From Oscillospiraceae bacterium (GTDB lineage: Bacteria > Bacillota > Clostridia > Oscillospirales > Acutalibacteraceae): a stretch of DNA of 8,505 nt. The stretch covers positions 1 through 8,505 of the forward strand of contig WRDE01000070.1 of the NCBI GenBank assembly GCA_009783605.1. Direction: 5' to 3'. Positions 1 through 6,793 of this stretch are shown in pieces. The position numbers and the translations under genes are program-made. The notes beneath the pieces are model-generated. The model did no database searches. It was not told the origin of the DNA and saw only the letters and a program-made list of their open reading frames with translations. How positions within the stretch are numbered: the stretch's first letter is position 1; the number at the start of each line of letters is the position of its first letter.

Positions 1-176
1 ATCGTAAAAGACATTTTATCCGTGTCGACGCCGGTAAACTCCGGGAGCGACTTCCGCAGGTGGCGTTGATGGTCGGAGTACCGCGCAGAACCGGAATGCT
101 GCACATTATCCGGCGTTATAATTCTATCGGAAGATACGGTAAACACAATATCTCCCAAACACCCGATTTTTCCCAT
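1..176 (-). CDS. Phage tail protein gpU (P2 gpU family), N-terminal part, runs off the window
   Basis: Reading down from an ATG at 176-174 gives about 58 residues that remain open to the window edge. The start, MGKIGCLGDIVFTVSS, followed by a GSARYSDHQ stretch and LPEFTGVD, has the look of Firmicute gpU proteins, which begin with a short (L/F)GDIVFxVSS strand and carry a G-S-A-R-W/Y-x-x-H motif. In P2-type tails gpU acts in tail completion at the head-proximal end of the tube. The start is set by a TGATG overlap with the stop of the upstream gene and by a GGGGGG-rich ribosome binding site a few bases before it. The C-terminal part is missing only because the window ends. Recognition is from memory of the family, not from a search. 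Confidence 0.75.
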   Translation of the reverse strand, partial: MGKIGCLGDIVFTVSSDRIITPDNVQHSGSARYSDHQRHLRKSLPEFTGVDTDKMSFT

Positions 177-403
177 CAGATTCCCCCCAGTATGAACCCG
201 TCCCCATTCAAAACAGGGATACACAGGACGAGTACGCAGTCATCTATTTGCGGCATCCACGGTTCCCCGCGTTTCGTGACATACAGCCAGCCGGACATCA
301 TGCCCATAGCGTCATACCAGACGCGGGCCTTATTCTTTATTTCATCCGTCGCCCGAACCGTGCCGATCCGTACCATGCTTTTCAACAAAGTTAGTTCATC
401 CAT
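176..403 (-). CDS. Short baseplate assembly protein V-like protein (75 aa)
   Basis: The 75-residue product starts MDELTLLKSMVRIGTV and continues with an A-R-V-W-Y-D strand, G-M-M-S-G-W-L, a WMPQIDDCVLVLCIPV segment and GDGFILGGI at the end. This pattern (RIGTV, then a basic strand, then WMPxxGxxVxxLxxP, then GFILG) is the N-terminal OB-fold-like domain of phage baseplate V / gp45-like spike proteins. Family members usually continue for another 50 to 150 residues into a trimeric spike; here the frame stops directly after GGI. The ATG at 403-401 overlaps the stop of gene D as TGATG and is preceded by GGAGGGG at about 415-409. The frame stays open further upstream, but those longer starts lie inside gene D and lack a comparable site. 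The reading of V is an inference from motif order. Confidence 0.6.
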   Translation of the reverse strand: MDELTLLKSMVRIGTVRATDEIKNKARVWYDAMGMMSGWLYVTKRGEPWMPQIDDCVLVLCIPVLNGDGFILGGI

Positions 404-2199
404 CAATACCCCTCCAATACCTGCCGGAGCGAAACCTGTGTCGTGGAAGCCGAACCCCCGGCGGTATGCTTCGCTTGGGTGATGATATACTTCCCGCTCC
501 ACGGCCCCCACCCGCTCAACGTGCAGGTGATCCCGGCAACACGACCGGGATCAAACGGGAAGGTAAAGCTGGCGGTCAGCCCCTTTTTGTTTCGCAGCCG
601 CAGCATCTTTTCGGCCAGCGTCAGCGCCTCCGCGTAACTGGCCACCTTCGCGGTGATCTCCAGCTGCTGACCGTTCCGGTTAAGCCCATCTGTCGTCGTG
701 CTTTCCAACGCCGCCCATGTTTTCGGGCCGCAAACACCGTCAACCGACAATTTATTTGAACGCTGGAACGATTTGACCGCGCTCTCGGTCTCCGGCCCGA
801 ACAGGCCGTCAACGCCATGCTTCGGAAGCGGATACCCCCGGTCGACAAGGAGTTTTTGCATATCCCGAACATCCTGCCCCTTGGATCCACGGCGCAATGT
901 CGGCCGCTGCGGAAAAGCGTTACTTCTGCAACCATTCATATAGAAGATTGCTTCAATTTTTTTGCCGGTGGCCGGATCGGTATAACTCACCCGGCAGGAG
1001 GTATATTTCGTCCTGGTTTCGCCGGTCTGCAGCCGATATTTGCTGTAAGTGCCATCGCCGCGCCGGACATCAAAAACAGGCGCCTTTTTCTCATAAATCG
1101 TCTGATCGAACAGGACAATGATGTTGTTGATCACCTTGAGCGAGATCCCCGCCCGGTGGCACAGTTCCGAAAGAAATTGGATATCGCTGGTATGTACCTG
1201 CTCCTGCCGCTCATAGTACGGATCATAGACAGATTCAAACAGACAAGCCATCCCGCCGTTCCGCGCCATTTCCTTGGCGATCCCCGACAATGAAACCGCT
1301 TCCCACGCCCGGTTTTTTTCGGTCTGCCGGAGCCGTGTGCCGTAAGGTAGCGATGTAGCCTTGATATTGATAACCGCCGGCGGTCCGTCGCAGGTCACGG
1401 CATCCAGTTCAAACTGACCGCTGTCCAGCACCTTGTCCACACCGTCGCCGTGCCAGTTATCCCGGACAAATTTCGCCTGTATAGTAAAGCCGGGTACCCG
1501 TGCCGGCGCGGTCACCGCCGCCGTACCCCCGCCGGTGTCGTCGGCCTTCTTCACCTGACTTTCAGCAAACCAGCCCATTTGGTCGACGTGGATCGGATAT
1601 TTGATCCCGCTCGCCAGATTCAACCCGGTAATATGCCCGGTGCGGTTACTCACCGCCGCCCCCGGCGTTCCGACGCCATAGCTGGAATACTGCGGCTGCC
1701 CGCTCACCGTGACTTTTTCACCAAACACCCACCCGGCAGTATTGCTGACCGATATCTCCGCGATATACTTCGCGCTGACATACCCGGTCTTTCCCCGGAA
1801 ATCAATACAAGCCCACCCGTTGGAGATGGACTTGACTACGATCTGAGCGCCCCATACCAGCGTACCGATATTGCCGCCGCTGCCGGGGCCGCTGCGCACA
1901 TACAACCCGATATTGGACGTTACCCGATACATTTTCGTCGCCGTAACGGCTGTTGCAACCGGCGCTGTTGCCGCCGCTGGCTGTGCCTGAGTAACGGCGG
2001 CCTTAAACACATCCCCCAGCCACCCCGTCAGCCAGACGCCCTCACGGTCATGTAACTGGAACTGCAGATCGTCGGTTTCGTCTTCCTCATTATCGGTGTA
2101 GGTGATGGTTTTCAAATACGGCAGCAGCGACCGGGTAATATCCTTGCCGGCAAACGCCGCTTCCACCCGCACCCGCCGCGCTTGGTTTTTATCGCTCAT
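403..2199 (-). CDS. Phage late control protein D / tail hub with inserted SH3 and peptidoglycan-binding modules (598 aa)
   Basis: The N-terminus (about 1-70, with RRVRVEAAFAGKDITRSLLP and an acidic DNEEDETDDLQFQL strand), the middle (about 237-424) and the C-terminus (about 505-598, with YAEALTLAEKMLRLRNKK, a G-W-G-P-W-S-G-K-Y-I-I strand and the final LRQVLEGY) match the P2 gpD / late control D family, the hub joining the tail tube to the baseplate. Three extra modules interrupt it: a bacterial SH3b domain at about 90-147 (GLYVRSGPG, then GWACIDFRGKTGYVSAKYI), a second SH3-like repeat at about 157-217 (ending YPIHVDQMGWFAESQV), and a PG_binding_1 three-helix module at about 435-498 (LRRGSKGQDVRDMQKLL, GVDGLFGPETESAVKSFQ). 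Ala/Pro/Thr/Gly-rich linkers flank the SH3 pair. The ATG at 2199 is preferred over the GTG at 2217: it overlaps the stop of X as ATGA and follows GGAGGAGG at a normal distance, whereas the GTG lies within that binding site. Confidence 0.88.
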   Translation of the reverse strand: MSDKNQARRVRVEAAFAGKDITRSLLPYLKTITYTDNEEDETDDLQFQLHDREGVWLTGWLGDVFKAAVTQAQPAAATAPVATAVTATKMYRVTSNIGLYVRSGPGSGGNIGTLVWGAQIVVKSISNGWACIDFRGKTGYVSAKYIAEISVSNTAGWVFGEKVTVSGQPQYSSYGVGTPGAAVSNRTGHITGLNLASGIKYPIHVDQMGWFAESQVKKADDTGGGTAAVTAPARVPGFTIQAKFVRDNWHGDGVDKVLDSGQFELDAVTCDGPPAVINIKATSLPYGTRLRQTEKNRAWEAVSLSGIAKEMARNGGMACLFESVYDPYYERQEQVHTSDIQFLSELCHRAGISLKVINNIIVLFDQTIYEKKAPVFDVRRGDGTYSKYRLQTGETRTKYTSCRVSYTDPATGKKIEAIFYMNGCRSNAFPQRPTLRRGSKGQDVRDMQKLLVDRGYPLPKHGVDGLFGPETESAVKSFQRSNKLSVDGVCGPKTWAALESTTTDGLNRNGQQLEITAKVASYAEALTLAEKMLRLRNKKGLTASFTFPFDPGRVAGITCTLSGWGPWSGKYIITQAKHTAGGSASTTQVSLRQVLEGY

Positions 2200-2405
2200 C
2201 CTTCGGGCCTCCTCCACGGCGGCGTGGAATCAACAATATCCGATTCAATTTCCGGCAGCGCCAGCTCAATCCCGGCCGGAAAAATATAATACTCCCGGTA
2301 CTGCGGATTCAGATTTATCAGCTTATCCGTGTGCGCACAGTCGCCGAGTTGGGTATAGGCGATCAGATCCCATTTATCACCCTGCATGGTGGTATATGTT
2401 TTCAT
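2196..2405 (-). CDS. Tail protein X, LysM-like (69 aa)
   Basis: This small protein begins MKTYTTMQGDKWDLIAYTQLG and continues with LINLNPQYREYYIFPAGIELALPEI. That is the phage tail protein X pattern: T-x-x-G-D-x-W-D-x-I-A near the start, a helix ending in N-P, then an F-P-A-G-x-x-L-x-L-P strand, forming a LysM-like fold. In P2-type tails gpX is a small essential tail protein that sits next to gpD, and the gene lies directly before D here too. The ATG at 2405-2403 overlaps the tape measure stop as TGATG and has AGGAGG eight bases upstream; a TTG one codon earlier is in frame but less likely. The C-terminal tail (DSTPPWRRPEG) is proline and arginine rich, and its codons contain the ribosome binding site of gene D. 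Confidence 0.85.
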   Translation of the reverse strand: MKTYTTMQGDKWDLIAYTQLGDCAHTDKLINLNPQYREYYIFPAGIELALPEIESDIVDSTPPWRRPEG

Positions 2406-5400
2406 CAATACCGCCTCCTGCCCTTGTCGGCTTCATAATCCTCCATGAAATCGAAAAACATCTCCCGAAGACTATCGTCATGTCTATCGAACACGGCTTG
2501 CACTTCCGCCGGTGTCTCATTCCCGGCAAAATGATATTGCGGCGCAAACGTAATGCTACCGCCGCTACTCAGTTCCGCGCCTACCGCTCTGGGTGCAGCG
2601 CTGACAGCAAACATCGCCGCCATCAGCGGCGGCGCTACCATGAGATACTCCGTATATGCTTTGTTTGCCTCCGCCGTCAATACCCGCTCATTTTTATGCA
2701 GTTCAGCAATATACCCGTCAAACGGCACATAATCCAATCCGTCGGCATGGGATGGGATATAATTGGCATATCCGGTACCGGAATGGCCGCCGGCCGTTGA
2801 TGGTCTGTTTCTTGGCGACAGGTATCCCGCCAGTCCAGCGTTCGCGGCATCAGCGATCCTTTTATATGCCGCTTGAACCGCAGGCAGTTGACCTTCCGCA
2901 CCATCAATAAACGCCTCAATCGCGAGCCGCCCTTTTCTCGCGGCTTCCTCGCTGAGATCCATATTTTCAATGGATTCTTCCAGACTTTTTTGTATTTCTT
3001 CCATCGATTTATCGAAATCAACTTCGAGTTTCGCCAGACTTCCGGCCACAAGTTCCTGTTCTTCCTGTAGCTTCTGCCAGTTGGCGACCATCTTCTTGAG
3101 ATCGGCATCGCTCGCTTTCGCCATCCCGGCGACCGCATTGACGCTGTCCTTGTTGCCGTCGGCGAAACTGGAGATCATTTCGCTCAGACCTTCAATATCA
3201 CCAGTGCGGTCAGACAACCCGGCCAGATTCTTGTTATAATCCTGCCAATATTTCGCCTGACTCTCCAGCGCCTTATTGATCTCGCCCGCGCTGACAGCTA
3301 TAACCTCCGCCGCGTCATCCCATAATTTGTACTGCCCGATAATGCTTTTGTGCGCTTCTACGTAGGCATTGTAATACGCCTCGGTCAGTGCCTCCACTTT
3401 GCCGGTGACAATACTGATAGCGTCCTGCACCTCAAATTTTGCTATTTCTTCGCTCAAATTCCCGACCACATTCTTGTACTCATTCGCCTTTTCAACCGCA
3501 AACTCCCATTCTTCCTGTTGTTCGGCGAGAGCTTCTTCCGCTTCTTGGATCTGGATAAGAGCCAAAGAAAGGGCGCGGTTATAATCATCCGCGAAAGTAT
3601 ATTCATCGTTTGCGCCCGCTTCGATTACTTCATAATACTTTTCCCGTGCGACTCTGATTAAATCAGTGGCAACCTCGACATCTTTTGCGTTTTGTATTTC
3701 ATTTTCTGCCCATTCATCACGCAGTTTAATATTTGTCTTTAATGCGTCTTGATTCGCCTCATGCTTTTTACGGGCAATTTCCGCTTCGGTAAGTTCGCGG
3801 ACTTTTTTCACAGACCTATTTATTTGATCTTCTTGTTCATCATATGAAAGGCCCAGTTCAGGCATCGCCTCATTGAGCATATCAATGATCGCGAGCATTT
3901 CCTGTTTCGATCCGGTGACCTTACCATCCGCATCAACAAGTTCTTCCAGCCTGTCTACAAGGTTCTTCGTGCTCCGACCTTCTTTATCGACGCCAACAAG
4001 CAGTTCATCCCGGGCGCGTTCAATTTCGGCACACGCTTCCACAAACCGTTTTTGAGCCTCAGCCGCTTCTTCGGCTGTCTGCCTGTTATTTTTGAAAGCG
4101 TCCGTCGCATCGTCCAGATCCCTTTTTAACATCCGGGCGTTGACCGACAGTTCTTCCCCGGCATCGACGACCGCGTTATACTCCCGCTCCAGATCCTTCA
4201 TCTTGCAATATTGTTCCTGCGTAGTTACCGATAATCCCCGTACTTCTTCATTCGCGTATTTTCCATTGTCAGCGATATAGGTGAAAACCGCCGCCAACCC
4301 GGCGAAAGCGGCAGTAACGGCCATAATCGGCCCGAACGACCCGGCCAACGCGACATTCATCACCCGCACCGCCTTAGACACCACCGTATACGCCGCCAGC
4401 GCCCCCGTAGCGGTGACGATCACCCCGGTAAACACCGTAACAGCCTTAACCACCGCCGGGTTCTCCCGGGCGAAATCCGCCGCCCAGCGGAACGCATCCG
4501 CCCCGGCATTCGCCAAATCCTTTATCGCGGGCGTCAACGCTTCCCCGACTGCCATCTTAAAATCGTTGCTCGCGTTATTCATGATGATCAACGCGCTCCG
4601 GGCGTTATCGGTAGCGGTATTCGCCATGCCGGCCGCCGCGCCAAGCCCGCCAAACGCCTTATCCGCGCCGTAGATGGCCTCCGCCGCGTCGTCCATCTGC
4701 TTTTCGGTCGCCCGGATCACCGACAGCATACCGGACATGGATTCCTTCCCGAAAATGGTTGCCGCCGCCGCCGCTTGCTGTTTTTCTGTCAGACCGTCAA
4801 ACCGATCCTGTAAATGATAAATAATCTCCTCGAGTGACTTCATGGATCCGTCTTGGTTCTCAATGCTGATCCCCAGCCTATCCATTTCGGCGGCGGCCTT
4901 CTTCGCCGGATTCGCCAGATTGGTCATGGCGCCGCGCAGCGTGGTCCCGGCCTGAGACCCTTTGATTCCGTTGTTGGCCATCAGCGCAAACGCTAAAGCA
5001 GTGTCCTCCACGATAAAATTCAATGCCGACGCGACCGGCGCGAAATATTTAAACCCCTCTCCGATTTGTCCGACCTCGGTGTTCGCCACGTTAGTCGTAG
5101 CCGCCAATACATTGACAAAATGATCCGTATACTTCGCCGACAGCCCGAAAGCTTCCATCGAGTCTGCCACGATCTCCGCCGACCGTGCCAGATCGATGTT
5201 GGACCCCTGCGCCAGATTGACGATCCCGTTCATGCTGTCCAGCATCCGGGACGCGTCCTCGCCGGCCACCGCCATATACTTGTACGACCCGGCGATCTCT
5301 TCCGCATTGAATATCATATTCCGCCCCGCTTCACTGGCGGTGCCTTTCAAGATATTCATTTCCTCAGAGGTAGCCCCCAGTATCGCCTCCAACGACGACA

Positions 5401-6013
5401 TAGACTTCTCGAAATCCATCGCGACGTCCGCGCTGTCCGAAAAGACAGCAAAGACCTCCTTCGCCGCGTTGGCGATCCCGGACGCGACAAACGCCTGACT
5501 GGCGGCGGCAATCGATTCGGTCATCGAATCCCCGAGCCTTCCGGCCGCGTCCGCCGCCTCCTCCTGCTTGTGCTTGAGTTGCTCGATCTGCCCGCCCAGC
5601 TCCGCGCTGGCTTTGCCGAGGTTGTCCATCCTGACCCCGGCCCCCTGCAGCGCCGCCTCCATCTGCGTCAGCTTCTGCGTCTTGGTTTCCAGCGAATCGC
5701 TGGTCTTGTCGATCTGCAGCTGGGTCGACAGCAATTTATTCTCCAGCGCGGACGAGTAGGTACCGGTTTCGCCGATCTCCCGCTTGACATTGTCATACTG
5801 CGCCTGGAGCGTCTCCAGCTTTTTCTGCGTGGCCTCCGCCGCGCCCTGCTGCTTCTCATAAGCGGCGATATCCGACTGCCGTTCGGACAGCTCCTTGAGC
5901 TCCCTCTGCATACCGACCAGTTGCTGCTGCGCTTTTGAAAACGTGCTGTTAAAGCTGCTCCCCATTTGCGCGTTGAGCGCGAACAGCATCTCATATTCTT
6001 TTCTGGTCGCCAT
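2405..6013 (-). CDS. Phage tail tape measure protein (1202 aa)
   Basis: The tape measure protein sets tail length and is threaded through the tail tube; it is normally the longest gene of the tail module, as here. Residues 1-165 are an Ala/Gln/Glu-rich coiled coil. About 185-450 match the PhageMin_Tail core (TIGR01760 / PF10145), with FEKSMSSLEAILGATSEEM, RNMIFNAEEIAGSYKYMAVAG and ANNGIKGSQAGTTLRGAM. Two hydrophobic segments follow at about 520-545 and 560-580 (PIMAVTAAFAGLAAVFTYIA), typical of the membrane-active part. A long acidic coiled-coil region covers about 590-1060. The C-terminal stretch has the conserved HADGLDYVPFDGYIAELHKN-E-R-V-L-T-A-E block at about 1089-1116. The ATG at 6013 has an AGGTGA site seven bases upstream. 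Unlike the genes after it, it is not coupled to an upstream gene, because the hicAB cassette lies in between. Confidence 0.95.
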   Translation of the reverse strand: MATRKEYEMLFALNAQMGSSFNSTFSKAQQQLVGMQRELKELSERQSDIAAYEKQQGAAEATQKKLETLQAQYDNVKREIGETGTYSSALENKLLSTQLQIDKTSDSLETKTQKLTQMEAALQGAGVRMDNLGKASAELGGQIEQLKHKQEEAADAAGRLGDSMTESIAAASQAFVASGIANAAKEVFAVFSDSADVAMDFEKSMSSLEAILGATSEEMNILKGTASEAGRNMIFNAEEIAGSYKYMAVAGEDASRMLDSMNGIVNLAQGSNIDLARSAEIVADSMEAFGLSAKYTDHFVNVLAATTNVANTEVGQIGEGFKYFAPVASALNFIVEDTALAFALMANNGIKGSQAGTTLRGAMTNLANPAKKAAAEMDRLGISIENQDGSMKSLEEIIYHLQDRFDGLTEKQQAAAAATIFGKESMSGMLSVIRATEKQMDDAAEAIYGADKAFGGLGAAAGMANTATDNARSALIIMNNASNDFKMAVGEALTPAIKDLANAGADAFRWAADFARENPAVVKAVTVFTGVIVTATGALAAYTVVSKAVRVMNVALAGSFGPIMAVTAAFAGLAAVFTYIADNGKYANEEVRGLSVTTQEQYCKMKDLEREYNAVVDAGEELSVNARMLKRDLDDATDAFKNNRQTAEEAAEAQKRFVEACAEIERARDELLVGVDKEGRSTKNLVDRLEELVDADGKVTGSKQEMLAIIDMLNEAMPELGLSYDEQEDQINRSVKKVRELTEAEIARKKHEANQDALKTNIKLRDEWAENEIQNAKDVEVATDLIRVAREKYYEVIEAGANDEYTFADDYNRALSLALIQIQEAEEALAEQQEEWEFAVEKANEYKNVVGNLSEEIAKFEVQDAISIVTGKVEALTEAYYNAYVEAHKSIIGQYKLWDDAAEVIAVSAGEINKALESQAKYWQDYNKNLAGLSDRTGDIEGLSEMISSFADGNKDSVNAVAGMAKASDADLKKMVANWQKLQEEQELVAGSLAKLEVDFDKSMEEIQKSLEESIENMDLSEEAARKGRLAIEAFIDGAEGQLPAVQAAYKRIADAANAGLAGYLSPRNRPSTAGGHSGTGYANYIPSHADGLDYVPFDGYIAELHKNERVLTAEANKAYTEYLMVAPPLMAAMFAVSAAPRAVGAELSSGGSITFAPQYHFAGNETPAEVQAVFDRHDDSLREMFFDFMEDYEADKGRRRY

Positions 6014-6057
6014 ACGGATTTCACCTACTTTTAAAAAATTTTGAAAAAATCGCGAAA

Positions 6058-6096
6058 TTACGTAAAATAAGTATTGACATTACGTAAATTACGTAG
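6058..6096. promoter_or_regulatory. Three TTACGTA palindromes: candidate operator array
   Basis: TTACGTAA occurs at 6058-6065 and 6080-6087, and TTACGTAG at 6089-6096. The first two are perfect 8-bp palindromes; the third has one mismatch. The centres are 22 bp and 9 bp apart. The second and third fill most of the spacer of the hicAB promoter, where a bound repressor would block RNA polymerase. HicAB operons are commonly autorepressed through a DNA-binding domain in HicB, so HicB or the HicAB complex is the natural candidate; a phage repressor is the alternative. The repeats are seen directly; the regulator is inferred. Confidence 0.6.
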
Positions 6097-6102
6097 TATA
6101 AT
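6074..6102 (+). promoter_or_regulatory. Consensus sigma-70 promoter of hicAB
   Basis: The -35 box TTGACA (6074-6079) and the -10 box TATAAT (6097-6102) both match consensus exactly and are 17 bp apart. Transcription would start around 6109, only about 16 bases before the hicA start codon, giving a very short leader that is mostly the AAGGAGG binding site. A fully consensus promoter on a toxin-antitoxin cassette implies strong basal transcription held down by repression, which fits the palindromes lying within the spacer. Confidence 0.85.
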
Positions 6103-6124
6103 ATAGGTGTAAGGAGGTGGTCAA
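6095..6124 (-). promoter_or_regulatory. Candidate opposing promoter for the tape measure gene
   Basis: On the minus strand, TTGACC (6124-6119) and TATACT (6100-6095) are separated by 18 bp; each differs from the sigma-70 consensus by one base. Transcription would start near 6088 and run into the tape measure gene about 75 bases on. Its -10 box overlaps the -10 of the hicAB promoter and the third TTACGTA site, so the two promoters could not easily fire together. The -35 box also overlaps the hicA ribosome binding region, so the match may be chance. It would explain how the tape measure block is expressed despite the antisense cassette upstream. Confidence 0.35.
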
Positions 6125-6298
6125 GTGAAGCGCAGGGACTTAGTTAAAAAACTGACGGCCGCAGGATACAAGCTCAACCGAACCGGCGACCACGCGATTT
6201 ACGAAAAGGACGGCGCAAGACCGGTACAAGTCCCGGGCCATACCGAAATCAACGAAAACACAGCACGGGAAATCCTAAAGGCGGCGGGGCTCAGATAG
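6125..6298 (+). CDS. hicA: HicA toxin, mRNA interferase (57 aa)
   Basis: Translation from the GTG at 6125 gives MKRRDLVKKLTAAGYKLNRT, then GDHAIYEKDG, PVQVPGHTEINENTAREILK and AAGLR. This is the HicA pattern throughout: an N-terminal K-R-x-D-L-x-K-x-L-x-x-A-G-Y/F helix, the catalytic histidine in G-x-H-x-x-Y (His23 here), a V-P-x-H strand end (His39), and the E-I-x-x-x-T-A-x-x-I-L-K-x-A-G-L C-terminal helix. HicA has a dsRBD-like fold and cleaves mRNA when free of HicB. The length is normal for the family and the key residues are present, so it should be active. An AAGGAGG site (6111-6117) precedes the GTG. It lies 75 bp upstream of hicB on the same strand and opposite to every phage tail gene around it. 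Confidence 0.92.
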   Translation: MKRRDLVKKLTAAGYKLNRTGDHAIYEKDGARPVQVPGHTEINENTAREILKAAGLR

Positions 6299-6334
6299 AG
6301 GACGCAAGCGTCCTCTCAGCCCCACCACCGCCTT
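6278..6334 (+). other. Long hairpin spanning the hicA 3' end and the hicA-hicB gap
   Basis: Three nested complementary arms are visible. AAGGCGG (6278-6284) pairs with CCGCCTT (6328-6334), GGGGCT (6286-6291) with AGCCCC (6318-6323), and AGAGGACG (6297-6304) with CGTCCTCT (6309-6316), closing on a CAAG loop. That is 21 base pairs with small internal loops. It includes the last codons and stop of hicA and ends about 30 bases before the hicB ribosome binding site. No U-tract follows, so it is not a simple terminator. It could affect mRNA stability or processing and so the toxin:antitoxin ratio; that role is inferred. Confidence 0.6.
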
Positions 6335-6373
6335 GCCCCAAAATAACAGCATGAATGGAAGGAGGTTTTATTC

Positions 6374-6745
6374 ATGGAATATGTCTATCCGGCAATCTTC
6401 CACCACAATGCCGACGCGACCTTTACCATCACCTTTCCCGATCTTCCGGGCTGTGTCAGCGAAGGAAAAAATCTGGTAAACGCCGTATCAATGGCGCAGT
6501 CCGCTCTGACCCAATGGTTGGAATATCTGACCGACAAAAATATGCTGATACCCGCCGCGTCTGAATTGTTAAGCGTTCAAACCAACGACCGGGAATTTGT
6601 CAATTATGTCAGAGCCGACGTAAAGGATGGCCGCGCCGTCAAACGTACCGTCAGCATCCCGAAATGGATGGATGACAAGGTTGTCGCATCCGGCTTGAGC
6701 CTGTCCCGCGTCTTGCAGGACACCTTGACACAACGGTTGCAATAA
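6374..6745 (+). CDS. hicB: HicB antitoxin with C-terminal DNA-binding region (123 aa)
   Basis: HicB neutralises HicA by binding it and represses the operon. The N-terminal half is the standard HicB fold (partly degraded RNase H-like): YPAIFHHNADATFTITFPDL with PGC at 25-27 and GKNLVNAVSMAQSAL-x-x-W-L-E at about 31-50. The C-terminal part, VKRTVSIPKWMDDKVVASGL through LSRVLQDTLTQRLQ (about 89-123), has the strand-helix-helix look of a ribbon-helix-helix domain, the type that would bind short palindromes such as those in the promoter. The ATG at 6374 is supported by AAGGAGG eight bases upstream (6359-6365). The gene ends just before a strong terminator, which closes the cassette. An in-frame helix-turn-helix variant is the alternative for the C-terminus. 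Confidence 0.93.
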   Translation: MEYVYPAIFHHNADATFTITFPDLPGCVSEGKNLVNAVSMAQSALTQWLEYLTDKNMLIPAASELLSVQTNDREFVNYVRADVKDGRAVKRTVSIPKWMDDKVVASGLSLSRVLQDTLTQRLQ

Positions 6746-6762
6746 TCACCGCCGCACCAACC

Positions 6763-6793
6763 AGCCGCCCGGCCCCCCGGGCGGCTATTTTTT
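6763..6793 (+). terminator. Rho-independent terminator of hicAB
   Basis: A perfect 10-bp stem, AGCCGCCCGG (6763-6772) with CCGGGCGGCT (6777-6786), has a CCCC loop and is followed by A and six T (6788-6793). It lies 17 bp after the hicB stop. On the opposite strand the same stem has no U-tract after it, so it should stop hicAB transcripts but not necessarily phage transcripts coming the other way. Its 3' arm and T-run are also the last codons and stop of the E' frame. Confidence 0.9.

Noticed and set aside
60..482. Plus-strand open frame of 140 codons opposite gpU, V and the end of D
   Set aside because: It is antisense to three genes that have clear family motifs and coupled starts, and its translation shows no recognisable domain.
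2199..2217. GTG at 2217 as the start of gene D
   Set aside because: It would put the start codon inside the GGAGGAGG site that serves the ATG at 2199, and the ATGA overlap with gene X favours the later start.
5066..5938. Plus-strand open frame of 290 codons opposite the tape measure gene
   Set aside because: Its Arg/Leu-rich composition is typical of the reverse complement of a GC-rich coiled-coil gene; no motif or binding site supports it.
6058..6096. TTACGTA repeats as a CRISPR array or phage attachment site
   Set aside because: The units are 8-bp palindromes with uneven spacing of 22 and 9 bp and lie in a promoter, which fits operators and not a CRISPR array or att core.
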